Assembly (NCBI GenBank): GCA_029861085.1
Contig: JAOUAE010000077.1
Coordinates: forward strand, 1-6,078
DNA length: 6,078 bases
Reading direction: 5' to 3'
From: Candidatus Nitrosopumilus sp.
GTDB lineage: Archaea > Thermoproteota > Nitrososphaeria > Nitrososphaerales > Nitrosopumilaceae
This document shows positions 5,674 to 6,078 of the stretch, in pieces. The first letter of the stretch is position 1. Each line of letters opens with the position of its first letter. The notes below the pieces were generated by a model. It saw only the letters and a list, made by a program, of their open reading frames with translations, was not told where the DNA came from and did no database searches. Position numbers and translations under genes: made by a program.

Positions 5674-5952
5674 TCAAGGATTCACAAGCGTAGCCCAAGC
5701 AAGGCCATCACCAAACTTAATGGTAATGTTATCACCCACATTTAGAGTACAGTCGTCTATTGTTTTTGGAATATTATCAGAAGTTTCAACATAGCAGACC
5801 CCGTCATCATTTCCAAGAATTACGACATCTTCGTATACGTCTTCACGAATTAAATTCCAAAAAGGGAAAACGATTGTAGATAAAACAACTCCCGCAGTAA
5901 CAAATGCACCAACAGCAATCAAACTAGTTTTTTGGCTCGAATTTAATTCCAT
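5674..5952 (-). CDS. Small single-TM membrane protein with extracytoplasmic beta domain, 92 aa
   Basis: The predicted protein starts MELNSSQKTS and has one hydrophobic helix at about 9-35 (LIAVGAFVTAGVVLSTIVF, then PFWNLI), followed by a ~57-residue polar domain. The domain has an acidic opening (REDVYEDV), two cysteines (Cys53 in GVCYVE, Cys68 in DDCTLNVGD) that could form a disulfide, and a short beta-like tail (NITIKFGDGLAWATLVNP). The topology is probably a signal anchor with the C-terminal domain outside, which is inference. I chose ATG 5952 and not the ATG at 6012, because the longer version would run over the end of the zinc-finger gene and its 20 extra residues look non-conserved. With this start only one base separates it from the zinc-finger stop, so the two are probably co-transcribed. 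I recognise no named family. Confidence 0.75.
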   Translation of the reverse strand: MELNSSQKTSLIAVGAFVTAGVVLSTIVFPFWNLIREDVYEDVVILGNDDGVCYVETSDNIPKTIDDCTLNVGDNITIKFGDGLAWATLVNP

Positions 5953-5953
5953 A

Positions 5954-6078
5954 TTACCAAGTGCCGCCATCTCCTGCGTTTGGATCCAATTTCTTTTCAG
6001 GGATGTTTCCATGTGCCTTTTTCATATGTTTTTTCAAGCGTTCGGGATCATGCAATTCTGTTCCACACGTTTCACATT
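5954..6078 (-). CDS. C2H2 zinc-finger protein, C-terminal part (5' end beyond window edge)
   Basis: Read on the minus strand from the window edge, this frame gives 40 residues ending in TAA (5954-5956). They begin CETCGTELHDPERLKKHMKK, continue AHGNIPEKKLD, and end in a Gly/Asp tail (GDGGTW). The spacing Cys-x2-Cys-x12-His-x4-His (Cys1, Cys4, His17, His22 of the visible part) is a classic C2H2 finger, with hydrophobic Leu14 in the core position. Small proteins with one C2H2 finger are known in archaea and are candidate nucleic-acid-binding or interaction modules. The gene is cut on its 5' side. The stop is one base before the membrane protein's ATG, so they look like one operon. A competing frame in which an ATG at 6012 extends the downstream gene covers part of this one and is judged spurious. 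Confidence 0.72.
   Translation of the reverse strand, partial: CETCGTELHDPERLKKHMKKAHGNIPEKKLDPNAGDGGTW

Noticed and set aside
5953..6012. N-terminal extension of the membrane protein starting at ATG 6012
   Set aside because: It overlaps the end of the C2H2 zinc-finger frame, adds 20 residues without structure, and a better ATG at 5952 lies one base after the zinc-finger stop.
1..6078. tRNA/rRNA genes, CRISPR arrays, insertion sequences, long repeats
   Set aside because: None seen on reading both strands. Repetition is limited to TPR units at protein level and A/T-rich runs, so a mobile or defence island is not supported.

Overview
The window reads as a piece of chromosome from a marine ammonia-oxidising thaumarchaeon (Nitrososphaerota, Nitrosopumilus-like). 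The DNA is AT-rich, about one third G+C by eye. Genes are short and closely packed on both strands, and convergent neighbours overlap at their stop codons. Shine-Dalgarno sites are nearly absent, and AT-rich TATA-like boxes lie about 24-28 bases before several start codons, as expected for leaderless archaeal transcripts. The strongest taxonomic marker is a J-domain protein fused to a one-cluster ferredoxin (DnaJ-Fer), a fusion known from Thaumarchaeota and plant/algal chloroplasts. The organism call is inference; no rRNA is present to confirm it.

Layout, left to right. (1) The 3' part of a class III PLP aminotransferase related to glutamate-1-semialdehyde aminomutase (+), cut by the window start. 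(2) A convergent unknown 117-aa protein (-) that can only start at a non-ATG codon. (3) A likely 39-aa charged small protein (+) followed by a seven-TPR protein (+). (4) An unknown 247-aa protein (-) whose stop codon lies inside the TPR gene's last codons. (5) A tight + strand cluster: a helical Lys-rich protein with a C-terminal SHOCT-like domain, then two unrelated single-domain cupins, then the DnaJ-Fer protein. (6) On the - strand, a HIT-family hydrolase that shares a CTAG with the DnaJ-Fer stop codon, a small one-TM membrane protein, and at the right edge the C-terminal part of a C2H2 zinc-finger protein that ends one base before the membrane protein's ATG.

How the genes may relate. The SHOCT-cupin-cupin run (spacings of 1 and 5 bases) looks like one transcript, with DnaJ-Fer about 20-60 bases further on, possibly under its own TATA box. 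The zinc-finger and membrane-protein genes look co-transcribed, with the HIT gene 37 bases downstream and possibly using its own promoter. No pathway ties the whole window together. It looks like core/lineage-specific chromosome and not a mobile island: I saw no transposase, integrase, tRNA, rRNA, CRISPR array or long repeat. The most notable items are the DnaJ-Fer fusion, the archaeal C2H2 finger with its mis-startable neighbour, the paired cupins beside a SHOCT protein, and several forced non-ATG starts.
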